Below, piece by piece: positions 8,601 through 16,471 of a stretch of 58,255 nucleotides of DNA. The notes under the pieces are model-generated. The model made no database searches. It saw only the letters and a program-made list of their open reading frames with translations, and was not told the DNA's origin. The position numbers and the translations under genes were made by a program. Source of the stretch: an uncultured Lachnospiraceae bacterium (GTDB lineage Bacteria > Bacillota > Clostridia > Lachnospirales > Lachnospiraceae); contig CALCMD010000119.1 of assembly GCA_937965795.1 (NCBI GenBank), positions 1 through 58,255 of the forward strand, in the 5' to 3' direction. Within the stretch, counting starts at the first letter, position 1. Every line of letters begins with the position of its first letter.

Positions 8601-9922
8601 ACGCTGTCAACAGTCTGATTTTTGATCTTGATACATTTCATATCCTGTCCGCCGATGTCCAGAATACAGTCTACTTCCGGGTCAAAGAAAGCGGCGGCAT
8701 AATAGTGGGAAACCGTTTCCACTTCTCCCTCGTCAAGCATCAACGCTGCTTTGACCAGCGCTTCACCATATCCGGTCGAACAGGAATAGACGATCTTTGC
8801 CGTGGAGGGAAGATGTTCATAGATTTCCTGAATGGCCCGGATCGTGGTTTTCAAAGGGCTTCCGTTATTGTTGTCATAGAAAGAATAAAGGAGCGCGCCG
8901 TCCTCACCCACCAGAGCAGCCTTGGTGGTGGTGGAGCCTGCGTCGATTCCCAGAAAGCAGTTTCCTTCATAGGTTTCCAGATCTCCGGTGATTACGTTAT
9001 ATTGCTCCTGACGTCTGGTAAATGCGTCATAATCTTCCCTGGAAGAGAAAAGCGGCTCCATGCGTGCTACTTCAAATTCCATATGAATGGCAGAGGAGAG
9101 CTTCGCGATCATATCGGTAAGCGAAACGGTACATGTCTCCTGATGGTTCAGTGCAGAACCAATCGCAGCAAAAAGATGAGAATTTTCCGGAGTAATCGCA
9201 TGTTCTCCATCCAGTTTCAGGGTGCGGATAAAAGCCGCTTTAAGCTCTGACAAAAAATGCAGAGGGCCGCCTAAGAATGCCACATGTCCCCTTATGGGTT
9301 TGCCGCAGGCAAGCCCGCTGATGGTCTGGTTTACGACAGCCTGAAAAATAGAAGCGGAAAGGTCTTCTTTTGTCGCGCCTTCATTGATGAGAGGCTGGAT
9401 GTCTGATTTGGCAAACACGCCGCAGCGCGCCGCTATATCATATAAGGATTTGTAATTTTTCGCATATTCGTTTAGTCCGGCGGCGTCCGTCTGGAGCAGA
9501 GAAGCCATCTGGTCGATGAAAGAACCCGTACCCCCGGCGCAGATGCCATTCATCCGCTGTTCTACGGATCCATTCTCAAAATAAATAATTTTCGCATCCT
9601 CGCCTCCAAGCTCGATAGCGACGTCTGTCTGGGGCGCTGCGGTTTGCAGGGCCGTAGACACAGCGATGACCTCCTGAACGAAAGGAACCTGCAAATGCTT
9701 TGCCAGGGTCAGTCCGCCGGAGCCGGTAATGACAGGGGATAAGGTAAGCTCCCCCAGTTCTTGGTAAGCCTTTTGTAAGAGGGAGGCTAAGGTTTCCTGA
9801 ATGTTTGCATAATGACGTTCATAGTCAGAAAACAAAAGCTTCTGTTCCGGGTTTAATATCGCGATTTTTACGGTAGTGGAACCAATATCAATTCCGAGAG
9901 TATGTAAACTTGTATTTTCCAT
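5675..9922 (-). CDS. Long 2-hydroxyacyl-CoA dehydratase activase / HgdB-like fusion protein
   Basis: The 1415-residue protein joins two BadF/BadG-type ATPase (activase) domains, a DUF2229 region and an HgdB-like dehydratase part. ATPase 1 (about 1-270) has GIDIGSTTVK and CAGGTGSF with Cys128. ATPase 2 (about 320-590) has GIDAGSTTTK and CSSGCGSF. These Cys residues correspond to the ligands of the [4Fe-4S] cluster held between activase subunits. KCKGCTNQC near residue 610 is a further cluster-like Cys motif, and GGGCRASNY lies in the C-terminal half. Known relatives use ATP to push one electron at low potential into a partner dehydratase. The fused form is common in Clostridia and its substrate is generally unknown; no dehydratase genes lie beside it. 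The start is fixed by an in-frame stop nine bases upstream, and its ribosome site is rather distant. It has its own promoter, divergent from tgt. Confidence 0.9.
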   Translation of the reverse strand: MENTSLHTLGIDIGSTTVKIAILNPEQKLLFSDYERHYANIQETLASLLQKAYQELGELTLSPVITGSGGLTLAKHLQVPFVQEVIAVSTALQTAAPQTDVAIELGGEDAKIIYFENGSVEQRMNGICAGGTGSFIDQMASLLQTDAAGLNEYAKNYKSLYDIAARCGVFAKSDIQPLINEGATKEDLSASIFQAVVNQTISGLACGKPIRGHVAFLGGPLHFLSELKAAFIRTLKLDGEHAITPENSHLFAAIGSALNHQETCTVSLTDMIAKLSSAIHMEFEVARMEPLFSSREDYDAFTRRQEQYNVITGDLETYEGNCFLGIDAGSTTTKAALVGEDGALLYSFYDNNNGSPLKTTIRAIQEIYEHLPSTAKIVYSCSTGYGEALVKAALMLDEGEVETVSHYYAAAFFDPEVDCILDIGGQDMKCIKIKNQTVDSVQLNEACSSGCGSFIETFAKSLNYSVQDFAKAALFAKHPIDLGTRCTVFMNSKVKQAQKEGAEVSDISAGLAYSVIKNALYKVIKVSDASELGRHIVVQGGTFYNDAVLRSFEKIAGCEAIRPDIAGIMGAFGAALIARERYSDGIETTMLSIDKINRLEFTTTMAKCKGCTNQCRLTINRFTGGRQFISGNRCERGIGKEKNKENIPNLYDFKNKLLFRRESLEIDEAKRGVVGIPRVLNMYENYPFWHTFFTRLGYRVILSPPSNRKIYELGIESIPSESECYPAKLAHGHVTWLIRQGIKFIFYPCIPYERNEFPDSNNHYNCPIVTSYAENIKNNVDELRTKEIDFRNPFLALTSLETAANQLIKSFPEIPAGEIREAAKEGWEEMARCRQEVYDKGQETLKWMKDNHRRGIVLAGRPYHIDSEINHGIPELINSYGLAVLTEDAISNLNPPERPLIVMDQWMYHSRLYAAANYVKTVENLDLIQLNSFGCGLDAVTTDAVSDILTKSGKIYTCLKIDEVNNLGAARIRIRSLIAAIRVRDQKKVRRNIAPSNINRVIFTKEMRKGYTILCPQMTPIHFDLIESAFNASGYHLEVLGKTDNRRTVDVGLKYVNNDACYPSLIVVGQIMEAIQSGKYDLNKIAVLISQTGGGCRASNYIGFIRRALEKAGCPHIPVISINLSGLEKNPGFKISPGLAMRGIYGLIFGDIFMRCVYRMRPYEQVKGSANALHEKWLETCKAFLSGKHPSYGEFKKLCRNIIREFDQLPITDEKKPKVGIVGEILVKFLPAANNYLVELLEAEGAEAVVPDLADFLLYCFYNSNFKAEELGMKKSSARNANLGIKALEMFRKTAAEEFEASKHFTPPARIENLAEYAKSIVSLGNQTGEGWFLTGEMLELIHSGTNNIVCTQPFGCLPNHVVGKGVIKELRHQYPLSNIVAIDYDPGASEVNQLNRIKLMLSTAMKNLKAEENQ

Positions 9923-10007
9923 AAGTATTTACAGTGCTTCCTGTGTCCTCCTTACTATTTATATGAAATAAGATCGAATTGTTGTCTGCTTTTCGAGATA
10001 CCTGCCT

Positions 10008-10036
10008 ATTATACGACAAAAAATGAAAAATATCAA
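10008..10036 (-). promoter_or_regulatory. Sigma-A promoter of the activase fusion gene
   Basis: Read on the minus strand: TTGATA (10031-10036), a 17-base spacer and a perfect TATAAT (10008-10013), about 85 bases before the start codon. Confidence 0.75.
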
Positions 10037-10056
10037 ATGGCAGGAAAGGGAAACTC

Positions 10057-10085
10057 TTGCCAAAATTTTAATTTCCCCTTATACT
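10057..10085 (+). promoter_or_regulatory. Sigma-A promoter of tgt
   Basis: TTGCCA (10057-10062), a 17-base spacer and TATACT (10080-10085) lie about 50 bases before the tgt start, divergent from the activase promoter. Confidence 0.72.
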
Positions 10086-10133
10086 GATTGCAGAAAAAAA
10101 TCTATAAAATTGCAGACAGCATGAGGGAAAAGA

Positions 10134-11261
10134 ATGTATAAATTATTAAAAAAAGACGGAAGAGCAAAAAGAGGAGAACTTCATACCGTACACGGGGTGA
10201 TACAGACTCCTGTTTTTATGAATGTGGGAACGGCCGCAGCGATCAAGGGAGCCGTTTCAACGGCAGATTTGCAGGAGATCGGCACACAGGTGGAATTGTC
10301 AAACACGTATCACCTGCATGTAAGGCCGGGCGACCAGGTCATCAAAAAGCTGGGCGGACTGCACAAATTCATGGTATGGGATAAGCCGATTCTGACAGAT
10401 TCCGGCGGATTCCAGGTGTTTTCACTGGCGGGACTCAGGAAGATTAAAGAAGAGGGCGTTTATTTTCATTCCCATGTGGACGGAAGAAAGATTTTCATGG
10501 GGCCTGAGGAGAGCATGAGGATTCAGTCAAATCTCGGCTCTACGATAGCGATGGCTTTTGATGAGTGCCCGTCCAGCGTGGCGGAGCGGAGTTACGTACA
10601 GGCGTCCGTGGAACGGACAGTCAGATGGCTGGCGAGATGCAAGGCGGAAATGGAATGGCTGAACCTTCAGCCGGATACCATAAATCCGCATCAGCTCCTT
10701 TTTGGAATTAATCAGGGAGGTGTTTATGATGATATCCGGATTGAACATGCGAAAACGATAACAGCATTAAACCTGGACGGTTACGCAGTGGGCGGACTTG
10801 CGGTTGGCGAGTCTCATGAAGAAATGTATCATATTCTGGATGTGACGGTACCCCATCTTCCGGTGGATAAGCCGACTTACCTGATGGGAGTAGGGACGCC
10901 GGCAAACATTCTGGAGGCGGTAGACAGAGGGGTGGACTTCTTTGACTGTGTCTATCCAAGCCGAAACGGACGCCACGGTCATGTGTACACCAATCACGGA
11001 AAGCTGAATCTTTTCAATGCCAGATACGAGCTGGATTCCCGTCCGATCGAAGAGGGATGCCAGTGTCCGGCCTGCCGTCAGTACAGCAGGGCTTACATCC
11101 GTCATCTGCTGAAGGCAAAGGAAATGCTGGGAATGCGTCTGTGCGTTCTTCACAATCTGTATTTTTATAATCATTTAATGGAAGAGATACGGAATGCCAT
11201 TGACGCGGGAGAATATCAGAGCTTTAAGAAGGCAAAGCTGGAAGAAATGCTTGGAGAATAA
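10134..11261 (+). CDS. tgt: Queuine/preQ1 tRNA-guanine transglycosylase
   Basis: Tgt exchanges guanine 34 of GUN-anticodon tRNAs for preQ1, a step in making queuosine. The 375-residue TIM barrel shows the substrate-binding DSGGFQVFSL, the nucleophile region VDFFDCVYPSRNGRHG and the C-terminal zinc site CQCPACRQYSRAY followed by a His in VLHNLYFY. Length is normal for the bacterial enzyme. The ATG at 10134 follows a gaggg site. Queuosine synthesis genes are not in the window, so the cell either makes preQ1 elsewhere or salvages it. yajC follows downstream, an order seen in many bacteria, but here it has its own promoter. Confidence 0.97.
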   Translation: MYKLLKKDGRAKRGELHTVHGVIQTPVFMNVGTAAAIKGAVSTADLQEIGTQVELSNTYHLHVRPGDQVIKKLGGLHKFMVWDKPILTDSGGFQVFSLAGLRKIKEEGVYFHSHVDGRKIFMGPEESMRIQSNLGSTIAMAFDECPSSVAERSYVQASVERTVRWLARCKAEMEWLNLQPDTINPHQLLFGINQGGVYDDIRIEHAKTITALNLDGYAVGGLAVGESHEEMYHILDVTVPHLPVDKPTYLMGVGTPANILEAVDRGVDFFDCVYPSRNGRHGHVYTNHGKLNLFNARYELDSRPIEEGCQCPACRQYSRAYIRHLLKAKEMLGMRLCVLHNLYFYNHLMEEIRNAIDAGEYQSFKKAKLEEMLGE

Positions 11262-11287
11262 AAAATGAGGAAACTTCTGAAAAGTGC

Positions 11288-11316
11288 TTGAAGTAGCGGA
11301 ATAAATTGTGTACAAT
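11288..11316 (+). promoter_or_regulatory. Sigma-A promoter of yajC
   Basis: TTGAAG (11288-11293), a 17-base spacer and TACAAT (11311-11316), between tgt and yajC. Confidence 0.7.
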
Positions 11317-11370
11317 AGATAAGATTGGTAAAAGATACGAAATAAAATGTGGAACACAGGAGGAAAGCAA

Positions 11371-11679
11371 ATGAATTTATTAACACAGACGGCAGGCGCC
11401 GGTTCAGGACTTCTTATGATTGTTTTCTATGTGGTTATTATAGGTGCCATTATGTATTTTATGGCAATCAGGCCGCAGAAGAAAGAGCAGAAGAGAATTA
11501 ACTCCATGCTGGCAGAGATGGCGATCGGTGATACCGTTGTGACGACCAGCGGGTTCTATGGCGTTATCATTGATATTACCGATGAGGATGTGATCGTAGA
11601 ATTTGGAAGCAATAAGAACTGCCGCATTCCCATGAGAAAATCAGCGATTGCAGAAGTAGAAAAACCAGACGCAGAATAA
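11371..11679 (+). CDS. yajC: Preprotein translocase subunit YajC
   Basis: YajC is a small inner-membrane partner of the SecDF-YajC complex that assists Sec-dependent export. The 102-residue protein has one N-terminal membrane helix (about residues 12-30, LLMIVFYVVIIGAIMYFMAI), then the family hallmark RPQKKEQKR and a small beta domain with GDTVVTTSGFYG. The start at 11371 is chosen over the upstream in-frame ATG at 11347 because it follows aggagg at the right distance and matches the family N terminus. It ends in a clear terminator and is probably a single-gene transcript or the end of a tgt-yajC unit. Confidence 0.95.
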   Translation: MNLLTQTAGAGSGLLMIVFYVVIIGAIMYFMAIRPQKKEQKRINSMLAEMAIGDTVVTTSGFYGVIIDITDEDVIVEFGSNKNCRIPMRKSAIAEVEKPDAE

Positions 11680-11685
11680 GAATGA

Positions 11686-11716
11686 AAAATGCCGGGATGA
11701 CTCCCGGTATTTTTTG
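11686..11716 (+). terminator. Rho-independent terminator after yajC
   Basis: An aaaaatgccggga / tcccggtatttttt stem with a short loop and a T run directly follows the yajC stop. Confidence 0.88.
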
Positions 11717-11740
11717 CATTTTACGAACTCTATTTTACAG

Positions 11741-11779
11741 TTGAAATCTGTTGAAAAATGCTTTATTATATTATATTAA
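11741..11779 (+). promoter_or_regulatory. Two overlapping promoter-like sequences before leuB
   Basis: TTGAAA (11741-11746) with TATTAT (11764-11769), and TTGAAA (11751-11756) with TATTAA (11774-11779), each with a 17-base spacer and offset by 10 bases. One or both may start the leuB-ilvD-ilvB transcript. Confidence 0.65.
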
Positions 11780-11782
11780 AGC

Positions 11783-11810
11783 GGCAAAGAGCATTTTGCA
11801 CTCTTTTGCC
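11783..11810 (+). promoter_or_regulatory. Leader hairpin before leuB
   Basis: ggcaaagag and ctcttttgcc pair with one bulge around a short loop, just upstream of the leuB ribosome site. No T run or leader peptide is seen; a regulatory role is possible but unproven. Confidence 0.35.
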
Positions 11811-11840
11811 ATTTCCATTTGAATACGGAGGAATTTGTAT

Positions 11841-12932
11841 ATGAATTATAAGATTGCAGTGATCCCAGGAGATGGAATCGGACCTGAGATTGTAAGGGAA
11901 GCCGTTAAGGTACTGGATGCGGCAGGACAGAAATATGGCTTTGCATTAAATTATACAGAGGTGCTTATGGGCGGTGCGTCCATCGATGTACATGGCGTGC
12001 CATTGACAGATGAGGCCATTGTTACGGCAAAGGAAAGCGATGCGGTTCTGATGGGTTCCATCGGCGGCGACGCGGCAACTTCTCCGTGGTATAAACTGGA
12101 GCCGTCGAAAAGGCCGGAAGCCGGACTTCTGAAAATTCGCAAAGAGCTGAATCTTTTTGCAAATCTGAGGCCGGCTTATCTGTACAGCGAACTGAAAGAG
12201 GCGTGTCCGCTGCGTGATGACATCATTGGGGACGGATTTGACATGATGATTATGCGCGAGCTGACAGGCGGACTTTATTTTGGGGCACGCAGTACCGTCG
12301 AAGAAAACGGGGTAAGGAAAGCGACGGATACGCTGACCTATGATGAAAATGAAATCCGCAGGATTGCAAAGCGGGGATTTGATATTGCCAGAAAGAGAAG
12401 AAAGAAAGTAACAAGCGTCGATAAAGCAAATGTTCTGGATTCCTCAAGGCTCTGGAGGGCTGTCGTGGAGGAAGTGGCAAAGGAGTATCCGGACGTCACG
12501 CTCGAACATATGCTGGTGGATAACTGCGCGATGCAGCTTGTACGTGACCCGAAGCAGTTTGACGTCATTCTTACGGAGAACATGTTCGGGGATATTCTTT
12601 CGGATGAGGCAAGCATGGTGACAGGCTCCATCGGAATGCTGTCCTCAGCCAGCTTAAATGAGACGAAATTCGGACTGTATGAGCCAAGCCACGGTTCCGC
12701 ACCGGATATTGCGGGAAAAAATCTGGCGAATCCGATCGCCACGATTCTGTCCGCAGCCATGATGCTGAGGTTTTCATTGGATCTTGATGAGGCGGCGTTG
12801 GCGATTGAGAAAGCGGTAAAGCAGGTATTGAAAGAAGGATACCGCACAGGGGATATTTATTCGGAAGGCTGTACGAAGGTCGGCACGGTGCAGATGGGAG
12901 ATCTGATTGCGGAACGTGTCCGAGAGATGTGA
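11841..12932 (+). CDS. leuB: 3-isopropylmalate dehydrogenase
   Basis: LeuB oxidises and decarboxylates 3-isopropylmalate in leucine synthesis using NAD. The 363-residue protein shows the family start IAVIPGDGIGPEI, the substrate-binding Arg segment RELTGGLYFG, the region VDNCAMQLVRDPKQFDVI and the cofactor site ENMFGDILSDEAS followed by EPSHGSAPDIAG. The start is the ATG at 11841, eight bases after ggagg; a TTG two codons earlier is less likely. It is the first gene of leuB-ilvD-ilvB. leuA, leuC and leuD are not in the window. Confidence 0.97.
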   Translation: MNYKIAVIPGDGIGPEIVREAVKVLDAAGQKYGFALNYTEVLMGGASIDVHGVPLTDEAIVTAKESDAVLMGSIGGDAATSPWYKLEPSKRPEAGLLKIRKELNLFANLRPAYLYSELKEACPLRDDIIGDGFDMMIMRELTGGLYFGARSTVEENGVRKATDTLTYDENEIRRIAKRGFDIARKRRKKVTSVDKANVLDSSRLWRAVVEEVAKEYPDVTLEHMLVDNCAMQLVRDPKQFDVILTENMFGDILSDEASMVTGSIGMLSSASLNETKFGLYEPSHGSAPDIAGKNLANPIATILSAAMMLRFSLDLDEAALAIEKAVKQVLKEGYRTGDIYSEGCTKVGTVQMGDLIAERVREM

Positions 12933-12984
12933 GACGGAGTTGTTTTTGAGTAGAAGCAATGATTAAACAGAGGAGGCAAAATAG

Positions 12985-14655
12985 ATGAGAAGCGATAACG
13001 TAAAAAAAGGAGTTCAGCAGGCGCCGCATCGTTCCCTGTTCAATGCGCTGGGAATGACGAAGGAAGAAATGGAACGCCCGCTGGTAGGTATCGTAAGTTC
13101 TTATAATGAAATCGTACCAGGTCACATGAACCTGGATAAAATCGTAAATGCAGTAAAACAGGGAGTTGCTATGGCAGGCGGCACTCCGGTCGTATTTCCG
13201 GCGATCGCCGTATGCGATGGGATTGCAATGGGACATATCGGAATGAAATATTCTCTGGTGACAAGAGATCTGATTGCGGATTCTACAGAGGCGATGGCGA
13301 TGGCGCACCAGTTTGACGCTCTGGTGATGGTTCCAAACTGTGACAAGAACGTGCCGGGGCTTTTGATGGCGGCGGCGCGTATCAATGTACCGACGGTATT
13401 TGTCAGCGGAGGCCCGATGATGGCAGGCCATGTACATGGCAGAAAAACGAGCCTCTCTTCTATGTTTGAGGCGGTAGGTTCTCACAGTGCGGGGACGATC
13501 AGCGATGAGGAACTGGAAGAATTCGAGTGTAAGACATGTCCGACCTGCGGCTCCTGTTCCGGTATGTACACGGCGAACAGCATGAACTGTCTGACCGAGG
13601 TGCTGGGCATGGGCTTGCAGGGCAACGGAACGATCCCGGCCGTATATTCCGAGCGTATCCGCCTGGCAAAACATGCAGGTATGCAGGTAATGGAAATGTA
13701 CCGGAGAAATATCCGGCCGAGAGATATTATGACGGAAAAGGCTGTCTTAAATGCGCTGACCGTCGATATGGCGCTGGGATGTTCAACGAACAGTATGCTG
13801 CATCTGCCGGCGATCGCGCATGAGATCGGGATGGATTTTGATATTACGTTTGCAAATGAGATCAGCGCGAAAACGCCGAACCTCTGTCACCTGGCTCCGG
13901 CTGGTCCGACTTATATGGAGGATCTGAATGAAGCGGGCGGCGTCTATGCCGTTATGAATGAGCTGAATAAGAAGGGGCTTCTTTATACAGAATGTATGAC
14001 AGTCACAGGAAAGACAGTCGGGGAGAACATCGAAGGCTGTGTAAATAAAAACCCGGAGGTCATCCGTCCGGTTGAAAATCCGTACAGCGAGACAGGGGGC
14101 TTAGCTGTGCTGACCGGAAATCTGGCTCCGGACGGAGGCGTGGTAAAACGTTCTGCCGTCGTGCCGGAAATGATGGTACACGAAGGCCCGGCAAGAGTCT
14201 TTGAATGTGAGGAGGACGCCTGTGAAGCCATCCTTTCCGGAAAAATCGTGGCAGGTGACGTCGTAGTGATCCGTTACGAGGGGCCGAAAGGCGGTCCGGG
14301 AATGCGGGAGATGCTGAATCCTACTTCTGAGATCGCGGGTATGGGGCTTGGCTCCAGCGTGGCGCTGATCACGGACGGACGTTTCAGCGGCGCTTCCAGA
14401 GGGGCTTCCATCGGACACGTTTCACCGGAAGCGGCGGTAGGCGGTCCGATCGCCCTGGTAGAAGAGGGAGATATTATTAAAATCAATATTCCGGAAAACA
14501 AACTGGAAATCGTGGTTTCCGATGAGGAGATGGCAAAAAGAAGAGCAAAATGGCAGCCGAGAGAGCCGAAAGTGACGACCGGCTATCTGGCACGCTATGC
14601 GGCGATGGTGACATCAGGAAACAGAGGCGCGATCTTAGAGATCCCCGGAAAATAA
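12985..14655 (+). CDS. ilvD: Dihydroxy-acid dehydratase
   Basis: IlvD dehydrates 2,3-dihydroxy acids to the 2-keto acids that precede valine and isoleucine. The 556-residue protein has the expected iron-sulfur and metal motifs: NCDKNVPG, CPTCGSCSGMYTANSMNCL and, near the C terminus, DGRFSGASRG with the catalytic Ser region. Length is normal for the family. A strong gaggagg site precedes the ATG. It follows leuB by 52 bases and ends 15 bases before ilvB, forming one operon for branched-chain amino acids. Like other members it should be oxygen-sensitive, which suits an anaerobe. Confidence 0.98.
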   Translation: MRSDNVKKGVQQAPHRSLFNALGMTKEEMERPLVGIVSSYNEIVPGHMNLDKIVNAVKQGVAMAGGTPVVFPAIAVCDGIAMGHIGMKYSLVTRDLIADSTEAMAMAHQFDALVMVPNCDKNVPGLLMAAARINVPTVFVSGGPMMAGHVHGRKTSLSSMFEAVGSHSAGTISDEELEEFECKTCPTCGSCSGMYTANSMNCLTEVLGMGLQGNGTIPAVYSERIRLAKHAGMQVMEMYRRNIRPRDIMTEKAVLNALTVDMALGCSTNSMLHLPAIAHEIGMDFDITFANEISAKTPNLCHLAPAGPTYMEDLNEAGGVYAVMNELNKKGLLYTECMTVTGKTVGENIEGCVNKNPEVIRPVENPYSETGGLAVLTGNLAPDGGVVKRSAVVPEMMVHEGPARVFECEEDACEAILSGKIVAGDVVVIRYEGPKGGPGMREMLNPTSEIAGMGLGSSVALITDGRFSGASRGASIGHVSPEAAVGGPIALVEEGDIIKINIPENKLEIVVSDEEMAKRRAKWQPREPKVTTGYLARYAAMVTSGNRGAILEIPGK

Positions 14656-14670
14656 ATGGGAGGGAAGTAA

Positions 14671-16350
14671 ATGAAATTAACAGGTTCAGAAATTGTGATT
14701 GAATGTTTAAAAGAGCAGGGTGTAGATACTGTTTTCGGATATCCGGGAGGAACGATCCTGAACGTGTACGACGCTTTGTACAAACACCAGGATGATATTT
14801 TCCATGTTCTGACCTCCCATGAGCAGGGAGCAGCCCATGCGGCGGACGGATATGCCCGCGCGACCGGAAAAGTGGGCGTGTGTATGGCAACGTCAGGGCC
14901 GGGCGCTACCAATCTCGTTACGGGAATCGCTACGGCTTACATGGATTCCGTGCCGCTGGTTGCGATTACGGCAAACGTGGCTGTGCCTTTGCTTGGCCGG
15001 GACAGCTTTCAGGAGATTGACATTGCGGGAGTCACCATGCCGATTACAAAGCATAATTATATCGTAAAGGATGTAAATAAACTTGCGGATACCATTCGTA
15101 TGGCATTCCACATTGCGCAGACCGGCAGACCTGGCCCGGTACTGATTGATATTACAAAGGATGTAACGGCAAATACGGCAGAATATACGTCGCAGAAACC
15201 GTATGAGACAGAGAGAAGTACGGAGTATATCAAAGAGAAAGACCTGGATGACGCCATTGCGCTGATGAATGAAGCGAAAAAGCCTTTTATTTTCGTGGGC
15301 GGCGGCGCCGTTATTTCCGGGGCGTCAGAGGAACTGATGGAATTTGCACAGAAGCTGCATGCGCCGGTGGCCGACAGCCTGATGGGGAAAGGCGCTTTTG
15401 ACGGCAGACATGAGCTGTATACCGGAATGCTGGGAATGCATGGAACAAAGGCTTCCAATCTGGGCGTTACGCACTGTGACCTTCTGATTACGATCGGTGC
15501 GAGGTTCAGCGACCGTGTAGTTGGAAATGCCAGAACCTTTGCGAAGAATGCCAGAATTATTCAGATTGACGTGGACCCGGCTGAAATCAATAAAAATATC
15601 GTGGTGGACTGTAGCGTGATCGGAGACGTGAAGGAAGTGCTGAAACGCATGAACAGCAGGATCGAGGATCACAACCATGACGAGTGGCTGAAATATGTGC
15701 ATGGTTTATCGGAAAAATATCCGTTAAAGTATCAGGAAGAGGGACTGACCGGCCCGTATGTCATCGAAGAAATCTATAAGGTGACGAAGGGAGACGCCAT
15801 CATTACGACCGAGGTAGGACAGCACCAGATGTGGGCGGCGCAGTTTTATAAGTATAAGGAGCCGCGTACGCTGATTACATCAGGCGGACTTGGAACGATG
15901 GGGTATGGCCTCGGCGCAAGTCTTGGCGCAAAGCTTGGCCGTCCGGATAAAACCGTCATCAATATTGCCGGAGACGGATGCTTCCGTATGAATATGAATG
16001 AGATCGCCACGGCAGCCCGTTATCATATACCGGTTATCCAGGTGGTAATCAACAATCATGTGCTTGGAATGGTACGTCAGTGGCAGACGCTTTTTTATGG
16101 AAAGCGTTATTCCAATACGATCCTTAACGATGCGGTGGACTTTGTGAAGCTGGCGGAAGCGATGGGCGCGGAGGGAATTCGCGTCACAAAGAAAGAAGAG
16201 GTCGCTCCGGCGATTGAGAAAGCGATAAGTCTTGGAAAACCAGTAGTCATTGACTGTATGATCGATTGTGACGATAAGGTATTTCCGATGGTTCCGGCAG
16301 GCGCTTCCATTGAGGATGCGTTTGATCAGGAAGATTTAGAAAAAAGGTAA
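14671..16350 (+). CDS. ilvB: Acetolactate synthase, large (catalytic) subunit
   Basis: This thiamine diphosphate enzyme condenses two pyruvates, or pyruvate and 2-ketobutyrate, in the first common step of valine, leucine and isoleucine synthesis. The 559-residue protein has the catalytic Glu in SHEQGAAHAADGYARATG, the FAD-region sequence GMLGMHGT typical of anabolic enzymes, and the ThDP-Mg motif GDGCFRMNMNEIATA. Its regulatory partner ilvN is not adjacent but lies 9 kb downstream. The ATG follows a ggagggaag site, and the spacing to ilvD indicates one transcript. FAD-binding and length fit the anabolic type rather than the shorter fermentative AlsS. Confidence 0.97.
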   Translation: MKLTGSEIVIECLKEQGVDTVFGYPGGTILNVYDALYKHQDDIFHVLTSHEQGAAHAADGYARATGKVGVCMATSGPGATNLVTGIATAYMDSVPLVAITANVAVPLLGRDSFQEIDIAGVTMPITKHNYIVKDVNKLADTIRMAFHIAQTGRPGPVLIDITKDVTANTAEYTSQKPYETERSTEYIKEKDLDDAIALMNEAKKPFIFVGGGAVISGASEELMEFAQKLHAPVADSLMGKGAFDGRHELYTGMLGMHGTKASNLGVTHCDLLITIGARFSDRVVGNARTFAKNARIIQIDVDPAEINKNIVVDCSVIGDVKEVLKRMNSRIEDHNHDEWLKYVHGLSEKYPLKYQEEGLTGPYVIEEIYKVTKGDAIITTEVGQHQMWAAQFYKYKEPRTLITSGGLGTMGYGLGASLGAKLGRPDKTVINIAGDGCFRMNMNEIATAARYHIPVIQVVINNHVLGMVRQWQTLFYGKRYSNTILNDAVDFVKLAEAMGAEGIRVTKKEEVAPAIEKAISLGKPVVIDCMIDCDDKVFPMVPAGASIEDAFDQEDLEKR

Positions 16351-16367
16351 CGATTCTGAACAGTTAC
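16347..16367 (+). repeat. Short hairpin repeat after ilvB
   Basis: gtaac and gttac arms flank attctgaaca. The right half (tgaacagttac) is the same as the right end of the larger element at 20076-20213, so this may be a shortened copy. It sits directly behind the ilvB stop codon. Confidence 0.45.
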
Positions 16368-16394
16368 GAAAAAAGAGAGAATTAAAATAGCCTG

Positions 16395-16423
16395 TTGACT
16401 ATTTTTTAACAAAGGAATAAGAT
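16395..16423 (+). promoter_or_regulatory. Sigma-A promoter of serC-serA
   Basis: TTGACT (16395-16400), a 17-base spacer and TAAGAT (16418-16423), about 50 bases before serC. Confidence 0.65.
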
Positions 16424-16471
16424 AGTGAGAGGCAATTACATAATTAATTAGTTGATGAGGAGGAAACAAAA

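Noticed and set aside
12571..13674. A 367-codon minus-strand frame across leuB and ilvD
   Set aside because: It is antisense to two certain genes and its translation is not protein-like (rich in His, Arg and Ser).
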